Source of the DNA: Jannaschia pagri
Lineage (GTDB): Bacteria > Pseudomonadota > Alphaproteobacteria > Rhodobacterales > Rhodobacteraceae
Direction: 5' to 3'
DNA length: 64,000 bases
NCBI RefSeq assembly: GCF_019655435.1
Contig: NZ_BPFH01000004.1
Span: forward strand, 372,001 to 436,000
Shown here: in pieces, positions 8,973 through 18,903 of the stretch
Numbering within the stretch: position 1 is the stretch's first letter
Layout: each line of letters opens with the position of its first letter
Notes under the pieces: generated by a model
Seen by the model: the letters and a program-made list of their open reading frames with translations, nothing else
The model's database searches: none
Told to the model about the DNA's origin: nothing
Program-made: the position numbers and the translations under genes

Positions 8973-10010
8973 TCAGTTGGCGGTCATGTCAACTTCGTTT
9001 TCGATGGCTTGCTGAACGGCTTCCAGTTCCGGGTCGGACACCAGACCGTAGTCGGCCAGCGGGCCGAAGGGGCCAGCGATGTCGTTGGACACGAAGAACG
9101 AGGCGTATTCCTTCAGGCCGGGGATGACACCGATGTGCGCACCCTTGATGTAGAAGAACAGCGGACGCGACACCGGGTATTCACCCGAGGCGATGGTCTC
9201 GGTCGAGGGGGCAACGCCACCCATGGTCGCGACCTTCAACACGTCGGTGTTGTTCTCGTAGAACGACAGACCGAAGACGCCGACACCTTCGGGGTTCGAG
9301 TCGATGCGGGCCAGTGTCTCGGTGTAGTCACCGGTGATGTCCACGGCGACACCGTCCGCGCGCACGGCCAAGCAAGCGTCTTCGGCGTCGTCTTCGGACA
9401 TGCCAGCGTCCATCATGGCTTGGAAGGCGCCGGTGGCTTCGCAGCCAGCCGCGATGACCTGCTCTTCGAACACTTCACGGGTGCCGTGGTTGGTGCCGGG
9501 GATGAAGGCCGCGATGTTGACGGCGGGCAGGTCGGCGTTGAAATCGGCCCACTGGGTGTGCGGGTTGTCGACCAATGCGCCATCGACCAGAACCTTGGCG
9601 CCGAGAGCGTTGAACAGATCGGCGGGTTCAAACGCCGTGAAAGCAGGGCCGGTCTGCTGAGAGGCAAAGACGATCCCATCATAGCCGATGCGGACTTCGA
9701 TGATGTCGTCCACACCGTTGGCGGCGCAGGCTTCGATCTCGCCGGAGCGGATCGCCCGCGAGGCATTCGCGATGTCGATGGTGTTCTCGCCAACGCCTTC
9801 GCAGAAGCGGCGCAGGCCAGCGGAGGAGCCGCCGGATTCGACGACGGGCGTCGGGAACTCAAAGTTTTCGCCAAAAGCCTCGGCAACAATAGAGGCATAG
9901 GGCAGCACGGTGGAAGAACCGGCAACCTGGACCTGGTCGCGCGCAGCAGCGGCGGTGGCGGACACGGCGGCAACAGCCAGCACAGACACAGCGGTCTTGG
10001 TGAAGGACAT
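8973..10010 (-). CDS. pstS: Phosphate-binding periplasmic protein
   Basis: High-affinity phosphate receptor (345 aa). A signal peptide of about 23 residues ends near ATAAAARD; the mature protein opens with VQVAGSSTVLPY, whose SSTV segment contributes to the phosphate-binding loop. The later blocks VVESGGSSAGLRRFCEG and ANASRAI also belong to the PstS fold. The family is close to the alphaproteobacterial PstS/SphX group. It is the first gene after the Pho box at 10098-10126 and is separated from phoR by 139 bases, so it has its own PhoB-controlled promoter. Confidence 0.95.
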   Translation of the reverse strand: MSFTKTAVSVLAVAAVSATAAAARDQVQVAGSSTVLPYASIVAEAFGENFEFPTPVVESGGSSAGLRRFCEGVGENTIDIANASRAIRSGEIEACAANGVDDIIEVRIGYDGIVFASQQTGPAFTAFEPADLFNALGAKVLVDGALVDNPHTQWADFNADLPAVNIAAFIPGTNHGTREVFEEQVIAAGCEATGAFQAMMDAGMSEDDAEDACLAVRADGVAVDITGDYTETLARIDSNPEGVGVFGLSFYENNTDVLKVATMGGVAPSTETIASGEYPVSRPLFFYIKGAHIGVIPGLKEYASFFVSNDIAGPFGPLADYGLVSDPELEAVQQAIENEVDMTAN

Positions 10011-10097
10011 GACAACTCCTAGATTCTTTGTCAGTCATGGCAGCCCCCCCTGGGCCACCATTCGCCGCCGCACCTAGAAACGGCGTGTAGGGCTTTT

Positions 10098-10126
10098 GTG
10101 ACGGTTACGTAACAGTTTTATGACGG
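10098..10126 (-). promoter_or_regulatory. Pho box (three 7-base repeats) upstream of pstS
   Basis: Read on the minus strand, the sequence is CCGTCAT-AAAA-CTGTTAC-GTAA-CCGTCAC. These are three direct 7-base repeats at 11-base spacing, matching the CTGTCAT half-site with 4-base AT-rich spacers recognised by PhoB. The site is 88 bases before the pstS start. It would switch on pstSCAB-phoU-phoB under phosphate limitation. Confidence 0.88.
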
Positions 10127-10149
10127 CCATCGGGGGTGCCACTTTTTCT

Positions 10150-11205
10150 TTAGACCTCGGCTGGCAGAACCACGGTCATGGCGGTCCCACGCCCTTCCCG
10201 GCTGTCAATACGGAGCCGTCCGCGGTGCCGATTCACGATGTGTTTGACGATGGACAGCCCCAGACCCGTGCCCCCTTGTTCGCGGGAGCGACCGGTATCG
10301 ACCCGATAGAATCGCTCCGTCAATCTGGGCAGGTGCTCTGGCGGGATCCCTGGACCATCATCGCGCACCTCCATGGCCCAAGCTGGCCCGCGCAACACGG
10401 GCTCTCGGGACTTATAGGTGAGTGAGATCTGAACCTGTCCGGGACGCGCGCCATACTTGATGCTGTTTTCGACCAAGTTGACTGCGATCTGAACCAATTG
10501 GTCCCGGTCACCCAGCACCATGGCCTTGTCGGGCGCCTCGAACGCAATCGTCACGGCGGCAGCCTCTGCAACCGGGTGAAGGGTGTCCAAGGCTTCGCGC
10601 AGAACCGCGCAAAGATCGACCTGATCTGTGGGCCGCCGACGGGTCAACCCCTCCAGTCGGCTCAACGCCAAAAGGTCGGAGACGAGGCGGTTCATACGCG
10701 CCGTTTCTTGCGACATCAGGCCTAGGAACCGGTCTTGGGCCGCAGCGTCGCGCCGCGCGGGACCCTGTAGGGTTTCTATGAACCCCATGACCGCCGTCAG
10801 CGGGGTCTTCAACTCATGGCTGACGTTGGCCACGAAATCCCGGCGCATGGATTCCTCGACCCGCTTTGCGGATACATCGCGAAATACCAGCAAGACCTCA
10901 GACCGGCGCGCGGCCCCCAGGATCGGTGTGACCGTCACATCGAACAGAGTCTCCACCGCCCCCGAGGAATGGGAAAACCGCGCCGATCCTGTCCGATGGT
11001 GCCCAAAGGCATCTTCGACCGGAGCCAGCAGGTCCGGTTGTCGCAACACGCTCACGTAAGACTGCTGGTCGATCCACGATCCGAACCACTCATGGGCCTG
11101 CTCATTGGCTTTTGCCACGCGCCCATTGTGATCCAGCAACATGGCCGGTTCCAACAGGGCGTCGATGATCTGATGGCCCTGCGTAAGTTCCGTTTGCGAC
11201 GCCAT
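10150..11205 (-). CDS. phoR: Phosphate regulon sensor histidine kinase, form without membrane helices
   Basis: Histidine kinase (351 aa from ATG 11205, which follows GTGAGG). A PAS-like domain (about 10-115) is followed by the dimerisation box FVANVSHELKTPL with phosphoacceptor His130 and by an ATPase domain with the N box (NLVENSIKYG), DDGPGIPPE and the GTGLGLSIVKH G2 box. I see no hydrophobic segment long enough to cross the membrane, unlike E. coli PhoR. The signal must therefore come through soluble contacts, presumably PhoU and PstB. It lies 28 bases after the upstream PLP enzyme, so it may be transcribed from both that operon and a local promoter. An alternative GTG start lies at 11211. 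Confidence 0.9.
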   Translation of the reverse strand: MASQTELTQGHQIIDALLEPAMLLDHNGRVAKANEQAHEWFGSWIDQQSYVSVLRQPDLLAPVEDAFGHHRTGSARFSHSSGAVETLFDVTVTPILGAARRSEVLLVFRDVSAKRVEESMRRDFVANVSHELKTPLTAVMGFIETLQGPARRDAAAQDRFLGLMSQETARMNRLVSDLLALSRLEGLTRRRPTDQVDLCAVLREALDTLHPVAEAAAVTIAFEAPDKAMVLGDRDQLVQIAVNLVENSIKYGARPGQVQISLTYKSREPVLRGPAWAMEVRDDGPGIPPEHLPRLTERFYRVDTGRSREQGGTGLGLSIVKHIVNRHRGRLRIDSREGRGTAMTVVLPAEV

Positions 11206-11239
11206 GGCCACACCTCACCGCATGTCTGACGGATCGCGC

Positions 11240-12424
11240 TTACCCGATGGCAGCCACCGCATCCAGCGCCGCGGTGACATCGCGTGTCAGCAGCGCAATG
11301 GGCTCGCACCCGACGGACACACGGAAGAACCCTTCGGTAATGCCCAAGGCGGCGCGCCCCTCAGGTGTCAAACCCCGGTGGCTGGAAGAGGCGGGATGGG
11401 AGAAGGTCGTCCCCACATCCCCAAGTGTCGGGGCAAAGGCCAATTGAGGCGCCGCACGGGTGAACGCATTGGCGGCCTCGCGCCCCCCTGCGAGCCGGAA
11501 AGAGACCATGTTTCCAGGCGCCTCCCCCAGCAAGGCTTGGGCGCGGTTGTGGTCGGGGTGATCTGAGCGGCCAGGGTAGAGCACCGCCTCAACCGCGTCA
11601 TGGCCTGCGACCAGGTCGGCCAGTGCGCGCGCGTTCGCCTGCGCCCGCTCGAACCGCATGTCAAAGGTATAAAGCCCGCGTTCGGCCATCCAGCAATCGT
11701 ATGGGCTGGGCGTCAGTCCGAGGGTGACAATCGTGTCATAGATTGCCGTGCGCGCGTCTGGGTCACGGGCCAGAACGTAGCCCAGCGTCACATCGCTATG
11801 ACCCGCGAGCAGTTTGGTCACCGAGTGGATCACCACGTCCGCGCCGCGCGCATAGGCCGGAAAACCGTAAGGCGTGGTGAAAGTGTTATCCACGACCAGG
11901 ATCAACCCTCGGTCCCGTGCGAGCCGTTCGATCCCATCCATATCCGCCAAACGCAGGGTCGGGTTGGACACGGCCTCGATCAGCAAGAGCTTGGTGTTTG
12001 GGGCTATCGCGGCCTCGATCGCGGTTACATCCGTCGGATCGGCGAAGGTCGCCGTAATGCCCCACTTCGGCAGATCGCGGGACAACATGCGTAGGCTGCG
12101 TCCGTACAACTGGTCGCCCGCCACGATATGGTCGCCCTGCCCCAGCAGGCCCAACATCGTCGCCGTGACCGCAGCCATGCCAGAGCCGGTCATCAACCCG
12201 CCCTGACCGCCTTCCAGACGGTCAATCATCTGTGCCAGGACATCCGCGTTCGGATGCCCTTCCCGCCCGTAGGTATAGCCCTGGGCGCGCCCCTCATATT
12301 GATCGTCCAGCGCGTCCGGATCGGGCGAGCTATACACCACAGAGGGCTGCAACGGCGTTGTCACCGCACGGCTGACAGACTCCGGCCACGGGGTGCGCCG
12401 GACCAGATTGGGACGGTCGGACAT
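11240..12424 (-). CDS. Trans-sulfuration family PLP enzyme, probable cystathionine beta-lyase
   Basis: Pyridoxal-phosphate enzyme of the Cys/Met metabolism family (394 aa), probably cleaving cystathionine to homocysteine. The cofactor lysine is Lys204 in HSVTKLLAGHSDV, the ring-stacking tyrosines and arginine lie in GYTYGREGHPN, and the phosphate-binding loop is TGSGMAAVTA. Members of this family include gamma-synthases, O-acylhomoserine sulfhydrylases and lyases, which I cannot separate from motifs alone; overall pattern is closest to cystathionine beta-lyase (metC). It follows proA by 24 bases, so it is likely part of the obgE-proB-proA transcript. Confidence 0.82.
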   Translation of the reverse strand: MSDRPNLVRRTPWPESVSRAVTTPLQPSVVYSSPDPDALDDQYEGRAQGYTYGREGHPNADVLAQMIDRLEGGQGGLMTGSGMAAVTATMLGLLGQGDHIVAGDQLYGRSLRMLSRDLPKWGITATFADPTDVTAIEAAIAPNTKLLLIEAVSNPTLRLADMDGIERLARDRGLILVVDNTFTTPYGFPAYARGADVVIHSVTKLLAGHSDVTLGYVLARDPDARTAIYDTIVTLGLTPSPYDCWMAERGLYTFDMRFERAQANARALADLVAGHDAVEAVLYPGRSDHPDHNRAQALLGEAPGNMVSFRLAGGREAANAFTRAAPQLAFAPTLGDVGTTFSHPASSSHRGLTPEGRAALGITEGFFRVSVGCEPIALLTRDVTAALDAVAAIG

Positions 12425-12448
12425 TAAAGTCGCCTCATATCGTATTGA

Positions 12449-13707
12449 TTAGGAACGGATCGCACCGTCGGCTGTGACCAAGTACTTGAAGCTGGTCAAT
12501 TGCTCGGCCCCCACCGGGCCGCGCGCGTGCATTTTGCCGGTGGCAATGCCGATCTCAGCCCCCATCCCGAACTCGCCGCCGTCTGCGAACTGGGTCGACG
12601 CGTTGTGCATCAGAATGGCGCTGTCCAGCCGTTCGAAGAACATCGCAACCGGCGCGGCATCTTCGGCCAAGATGCAATCTGTGTGGTTCGAGCCATACTG
12701 CCGTATGTGCGCAATGGCGTCCTCAACGGAATCAACGACTTTCGCCGCGATCTTCATGTCGAGGTATTCGGTTCCCCAATCTTCTTCAGTCGCTTCGAGG
12801 TCGCCACGGAGCCCGTCACCCGCGCGCACCTCCACACCTGCATCGCTCAACATGTCGAGCAGGTCTTGGCCGAGACCTTCAGCGATGTCGCGATGGATCA
12901 GGAGACATTCCGCCGAACCGCAGATCCCCGTGCGGCGGGTCTTCGCGTTTAGCACGACCTTGCGGGCCGTCTCCGGGTCGGCGGATGGATCCACATAGAT
13001 GTGAACAATTCCCTCCAGATGGGCAAACACAGGCACCCGCGCCTCCCGTTGGACGAGACCCACAAGACCTTTGCCACCCCGGGGCACAATGACATCAATA
13101 TGATCCGTGGCGGTCAGCATGGCCTGAACCGCTGCACGGTCACGGGTCGGGACAAGTTGGATGGCCGCCTCGGGCAGACCCGCAGCGCGCAGCCCTTCCA
13201 CCATCGCCCCATGGATCGCCTGGGAGGAGTGAAACGACTCTGACCCGCCCCGAAGGATGACCGCATTTCCGGCCTTGAGGCAAAGCGCGCCCGCATCGGC
13301 GGTCACATTCGGACGGCTTTCGTAAATGACGCCCACCACGCCCAACGGTGTGCGCACACGGCGGATATGCAGGCCGTTGGGCTGTTCCCATTCCGCTATC
13401 GTTGCGCCGACGGGGTCTGCCTGCGCCGCGATTGCGCGCAGACTGTCGCAGATGCCGGCAATCCGGTCCTCATCCAGGGCCAGGCGGTCCATCATCGCGT
13501 CGCTCAGACCCTTGTCGCGCCCAAACGACAGATCCTTTGCATTGGCCGCAATGACATCGGCTTTGCGTGCCCAGAGGGCCTCCGCCGCCGTCGTGAGAGC
13601 CATCGCCTTGGCCTCGGGTGTTGCGAAGGCGAGCGTTGCAGCCGCGTCGCGTGCAGCGGACCCGATTTGCGCCATCAGCGCGGGAATGTCGTCGATCACA
13701 TCTTTCA

Positions 13708-13708
<1 letters not shown>
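12449..13708 (-). CDS. proA: Glutamate-5-semialdehyde dehydrogenase (gamma-glutamyl phosphate reductase)
   Basis: Second enzyme of proline synthesis (419 aa): NADPH-dependent reduction of gamma-glutamyl phosphate to the semialdehyde. It is an aldehyde-dehydrogenase-fold protein with the catalytic cysteine in [14 protein letters not shown] and the family block [21 protein letters not shown] near the end. Its start overlaps the proB stop by one base, and the two enzymes act as a complex that channels the unstable intermediate. Confidence 0.96.
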
Positions 13709-15857
<2,149 letters not shown>

Positions 15858-15886
15858 CTAGCCCTTACGCCCCACGGCAGAGACCC

Positions 15887-16453
15887 TCAAGTCATCTGGC
15901 GAATGTACGTCCATTGGGGAACAATTGCGCCGCGAGCAACGCTGAATGCCTCCGCGTCGCCAATGTAGTCGAAACCCGCGTTCGTCAGAACCCGCGCCGA
16001 GGCCGGGTTGTCCTGAAACACCTTTCCGAACACCTGCGCCGCCCCAAGGGGGTTCGCCTCCATCAGGCCGCGCACGGCCTCGCTGGCGAGGCCCGTGTTC
16101 CAGGCAATGGGCGCGATCCAATAGCCGATTTCGTATTGGTTGCGATCCATCGGATCGAGGCTGACAAGGCCCACGAGTTCCCCAAGACCCGCATCATGGG
16201 CATCAATGGTCCAAACCGTCTCACCATCGACCGCCGTCAGGCACCGGGAGACAAAGGCGTCAGTGGCCCCCGGGGGCAGAGGATGCGGAATGGTCGTCGT
16301 CATCTCGGCCACCCGCCGGTCGCCAGCGAATTGCTCGATCAAGCCCATGTCGGAGCGGCGCACGGGCCGCAGCAGCAGCCGGTCCGTTGTGACCAGGGGC
16401 TGGGCCTCGGTGGTCACAGCATCCAAGCGGATGGGGGCAGATTGGGGTGTCAT
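15887..16453 (-). CDS. GNAT-family N-acetyltransferase
   Basis: Acetyltransferase of the RimJ/RimL-like GNAT group (188 aa). It contains the opening strand TDRLLLRPVRRSDM, the middle block YEIGYWIAPIAWNTGLASEA that forms the acetyl-CoA pyrophosphate loop, and the closing segment NPASARVLTNAGF. The substrate is unknown. The ATG at 16453 overlaps the stop of the LysE gene by four bases (16450-16453). A longer frame upstream exists but would bury itself in that gene, so I use the overlapping start. Confidence 0.85.
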   Translation of the reverse strand: MTPQSAPIRLDAVTTEAQPLVTTDRLLLRPVRRSDMGLIEQFAGDRRVAEMTTTIPHPLPPGATDAFVSRCLTAVDGETVWTIDAHDAGLGELVGLVSLDPMDRNQYEIGYWIAPIAWNTGLASEAVRGLMEANPLGAAQVFGKVFQDNPASARVLTNAGFDYIGDAEAFSVARGAIVPQWTYIRQMT

Positions 16454-17052
16454 GTCGTTCCTCCTCCGAACAGCACGAACAGGACACTGGCCACGGTGAG
16501 CGCAGCCAGGGTCCACATCAGGTAGCGTTCTGCGGGTTTGCCCCGCAGAGTTTGGGCCACAAGGCTTCCGCCCATGGTCCACAAAGGGTGCAGCAAGATC
16601 TGCAACCCCAGTAAGACAGCGGCGATGGTCGCCGTCGCCTCAAAAGTGGGCGTACCGGGTGCCACAAACGCAGTGAAGCCGCCCGTAATCATCGCCCAGG
16701 CCTTGGGATTCAGGGGGTGTACGATCAACCCGGCCAGAAAACCTGGGGCCGAGGCCTGCCCCCCCTCGCCCAAGCGGAGGTTGGCAACCTTCCATGCCAG
16801 GAACACGATATACGCTGCAGAGGCCCATTTCAGCGCCTCGAAGACAAGCGGCGCCCGTTCCGCCAGTTCCATCAGACCGTAGCCAACCGGCCAAATGATG
16901 AGCTGTTTACCCAGGGCCACCCCCGCGACGAATGGCAAGGCGGCGCGCAGTCCAAACCGCGCACCGGTTGCCATCAGGGCCATATTGGCGGGTCCTGGTG
17001 TGCCCACCTGGCTGGCTGCGAAGACGGCGAAACTGGCGACCGCGACGCTCAT
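16450..17052 (-). CDS. LysE/RhtB-family amino-acid exporter
   Basis: Inner-membrane exporter (200 aa) with about six hydrophobic helices. The N-terminal motif QVGTPGPANMALMATGARFG and the helix-3 region FEALKWASAAYIVFLAWK are characteristic of the LysE/RhtB superfamily, which exports amino acids such as homoserine, threonine or lysine. Substrate cannot be assigned. It overlaps the GNAT genes on both sides by four bases, forming a tight GNAT-exporter-GNAT unit inside the rplU-obgE region. Confidence 0.87.
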   Translation of the reverse strand: MSVAVASFAVFAASQVGTPGPANMALMATGARFGLRAALPFVAGVALGKQLIIWPVGYGLMELAERAPLVFEALKWASAAYIVFLAWKVANLRLGEGGQASAPGFLAGLIVHPLNPKAWAMITGGFTAFVAPGTPTFEATATIAAVLLGLQILLHPLWTMGGSLVAQTLRGKPAERYLMWTLAALTVASVLFVLFGGGTT

Positions 17053-17591
17053 CTGGCGGCCCTCCAGTCCGGGGCAAGCAGGCCCATGACCAGATCATCG
17101 ACGCGACCGTCCGGTGTCCAGCAGGCCTCGCGCTCCCGTCCTTCGACGACAAAGCCGCAGGCCTCATAGCAGCGGATCGCCGCCGCGTTCGTGACCATCA
17201 CCCTCAGGCCGACACGATGCAGCCCTAGGGTGTCAAAGGCATAGCCCAAGACAAGGCCAAGCGCTTCGCGCCCATATCCCTTGCCCGTATCCCGTGACGA
17301 TTGCAGACCCATTGCGACGCGCGCGTGGCCCTCTGCCGGCCAGACATCCATCAGACGGATCGCGCCGATGAACGTCCCGCACCGCGCGATCACCCAAGAG
17401 ACGGAGGCCGAGACCTCGGCAAGCCAACCCGTTGCCCAGGCCCGGTCCAAGGGCGGCAGGGTGCCTGGCTTGAGGCCCGACCACTTCGTAATCTCGGGGT
17501 CTCGGCCAAGCGCGACCATGGTCTCCGCATCCCCATCCTGCGGCGCGCGCAGCGAGATGTTCGGTCCGGTGAGTATGGGCAGGTCGGGCAT
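17049..17591 (-). CDS. GNAT-family N-acetyltransferase
   Basis: Second acetyltransferase of the pair (180 aa), also RimJ/RimL-like. It has SLRAPQDGDAETMVALGRD near the start, the acetyl-CoA loop in SSRDTGKGYGREALGLVLGY and the closing TNAAAIRCYEACGF. GGAGGG precedes the ATG by four bases. Substrate unknown. It begins just after the terminator behind rpmA, so it depends on readthrough from there or on a promoter that I cannot pick out in the short gap. Confidence 0.85.
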   Translation of the reverse strand: MPDLPILTGPNISLRAPQDGDAETMVALGRDPEITKWSGLKPGTLPPLDRAWATGWLAEVSASVSWVIARCGTFIGAIRLMDVWPAEGHARVAMGLQSSRDTGKGYGREALGLVLGYAFDTLGLHRVGLRVMVTNAAAIRCYEACGFVVEGREREACWTPDGRVDDLVMGLLAPDWRAAR

Positions 17592-17605
17592 CTCGCCCTC
17601 CGGAG

Positions 17606-17640
17606 AAAACGCAAAAGGGGATCGACTGTCGCCGATCCCC
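17606..17640 (-). terminator. Intrinsic terminator behind rpmA
   Basis: GGGGATCG (17617-17624) and CGATCCCC (17633-17640) form a perfect eight-base stem with an eight-base loop. On the minus strand the hairpin is followed by TTTTGCGTTTT. It lies 28 bases after the rpmA stop and would separate rplU-rpmA, at least in part, from the GNAT-LysE-obgE genes. Confidence 0.8.
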
Positions 17641-17667
17641 CTAATGCTTGAAACCTTAAGGTTCGGC

Positions 17668-17937
17668 TTACTCGGCGGCCTCCGCCACCGGGAGAACCGA
17701 AATATAGGTCCGGCCTTTGAAGCCCTTGCGGAAGGTCACGGCGCCTTCGTCGGTCGCAAAGATGGTGTGGTCTTTGCCCATGCCGACGCCTTCACCCGGC
17801 CACCACTTGGTGCCGCGCTGACGCACGATGATGTTGCCCGGGATGGCCTTTTGACCACCGTAGAGTTTCACGCCAAGGCGGCGACCAGCGGAGTCGCGAC
17901 CGTTGCGGGAGGAGCCACCGGCTTTTTTGTGTGCCAT
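17668..17937 (-). CDS. rpmA: 50S ribosomal protein L27
   Basis: Ribosomal protein L27 (89 aa), located near the peptidyl-transferase centre. It begins [16 protein letters not shown] and continues [12 protein letters not shown] and [19 protein letters not shown], which are diagnostic. No N-terminal propeptide of the Firmicutes type is present. It starts six bases after rplU in the usual rplU-rpmA pair. Confidence 0.98.
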   Translation of the reverse strand: MAHKKAGGSSRNGRDSAGRRLGVKLYGGQKAIPGNIIVRQRGTKWWPGEGVGMGKDHTIFATDEGAVTFRKGFKGRTYISVLPVAEAAE

Positions 17938-17943
17938 CTGTCC

Positions 17944-18699
17944 TTACTCCTGTTCAGCGGCGAATTGCGTCGCCTGTTCGATCCAGTTGTCGCGCTCGAT
18001 GCGGCCTTTGAACGACAGACGGTCATCCATATAGGCAATCTCTTCGGCGCCCCAAGCGGCGATCTGGTCAAAGTGGAAAACGCCGTTCTCGTGCAGCAGG
18101 CCTTCCAGCTTGGGACCAACACCCGAAATCCGCTTCAGATCGTCGGCACCGCCTTCGCGAGCTTCCTTCAGCAGGTTCGCGGGCTTGGCACCAGCGGCCT
18201 CGGCCACGGGGGCCTCGTTGTCGGCGGCTTGCGTCGGCGCGGCGGCTTTCTTCGCGGGGGCAGCTTTTGCCTCGACCGCAGGGGTCGCGGCTTTGGCGGC
18301 CTTGGCGGGCTTCGTGGCGGCAGCAACGGCCGTAGCAGAAACCGACCCAGCCCCAACGGCGGCTTTGACACCCGTGGCATCGGCGCCCGAGGCCAGGATG
18401 TCAGTGACGCGCACCAGGGTCAGCTTCTGACGGTGGCCCTTCGTCCGCTTGGACGAGTGCTTCCGGCGACGCTTGACGAAGTGGATCAGCTTTTCGCCTT
18501 TGATCTGGTCGATCACGTCGGCCTGGACAGCAGCACCGTCCACGGTCGGTGCGCCCACGGTGACCGTGTCACCGCCCAGCATCAGCACGTCATTGAATTG
18601 GATCTTTTCACCAGCTTCGGCAGCCAGCTTTTCGACACGCAGTACATCGCCTTCGGCGACCCGGTACTGCTTGCCCCCGGTCTTCAGAACGGCAAACAT
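17944..18699 (-). CDS. rplU: 50S ribosomal protein L21 with a long C-terminal extension
   Basis: Residues 1-103 are a normal L21 (MFAVLKTGGKQYRVAEGDVL, then the basic HFVKRRRKHSSKRTKGHRQ). The protein continues to 251 residues. An Ala/Lys/Pro-rich low-complexity linker (about 110-175) leads to a compact domain (about 185-251) with a helix-hairpin-helix look: LKRISGVGPKLEGLLHENG followed by AYMDDRLSFKGRIERDNW. L21 binds 23S rRNA domain I; the added domain resembles the tail module found on NuoE-like proteins of these bacteria, and its function is unknown. Start follows AAGGAGAGAA. Confidence 0.96.
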   Translation of the reverse strand: MFAVLKTGGKQYRVAEGDVLRVEKLAAEAGEKIQFNDVLMLGGDTVTVGAPTVDGAAVQADVIDQIKGEKLIHFVKRRRKHSSKRTKGHRQKLTLVRVTDILASGADATGVKAAVGAGSVSATAVAAATKPAKAAKAATPAVEAKAAPAKKAAAPTQAADNEAPVAEAAGAKPANLLKEAREGGADDLKRISGVGPKLEGLLHENGVFHFDQIAAWGAEEIAYMDDRLSFKGRIERDNWIEQATQFAAEQE

Positions 18700-18751
18700 C
18701 CGTTCTCTCCTTCATGTCGTCGCGTCCTGCGGTCCCCGAACCCGGGTGTTT

Positions 18752-18821
18752 GTGATCCCTTTGGATCACCTCGAACAGCGGCCCATCTTGGGCTGTTTGA
18801 CGCTGTGCAATGGGCACAGCG
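18752..18821 (-). other. Structured leader of the rplU mRNA
   Basis: Two perfect hairpins lie in the untranslated leader: CGCTGTGC/GCACAGCG (18801-18808, 18814-18821, five-base loop) and GTGATCC/GGATCAC (18752-18758, 18763-18769, four-base loop). Ribosomal protein leaders often bind the protein they encode; whether this one does is inference. Confidence 0.5.
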
Positions 18822-18832
18822 AATAATAGAAA

Positions 18833-18858
18833 CAGGCCACAGGTCTCCCGGTGGCCTG
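18833..18858 (-). terminator. Probable intrinsic terminator behind the DUF2059 gene
   Basis: CAGGCCAC (18833-18840) pairs with GTGGCCTG (18851-18858), giving an eight-base stem with a ten-base loop. On the minus strand TTTCTATTATT follows. It lies 45 bases after the DUF2059 stop. It also falls at about the first transcribed bases of rplU if the promoter at 18864-18892 is used, so an attenuator role is possible. Confidence 0.65.
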
Positions 18859-18863
18859 CGCGG

Positions 18864-18892
18864 CGTATTTCAGAGCACCGCAGGTCTGTCAA
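18864..18892 (-). promoter_or_regulatory. Candidate sigma-70 promoter for rplU-rpmA
   Basis: On the minus strand a perfect -35 TTGACA (18887-18892) is followed after 17 bases by AATACG (18864-18869). The -10 is a poor match, so the call rests mainly on the -35 and on the position between the DUF2059 stop and the rplU leader. Confidence 0.4.
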
Positions 18893-18903
18893 GCGATCCG
18901 ACG

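Noticed and set aside
8673-10022. A 449-codon plus-strand frame opposite pstS and the pstC start
   Set aside because: It is antisense to a well-recognised pstS and has no family resemblance; it arises from codon bias of the real gene.
12425-12448. A SAM riboswitch before the trans-sulfuration enzyme
   Set aside because: Only 24 bases separate it from proA, too short for a riboswitch.
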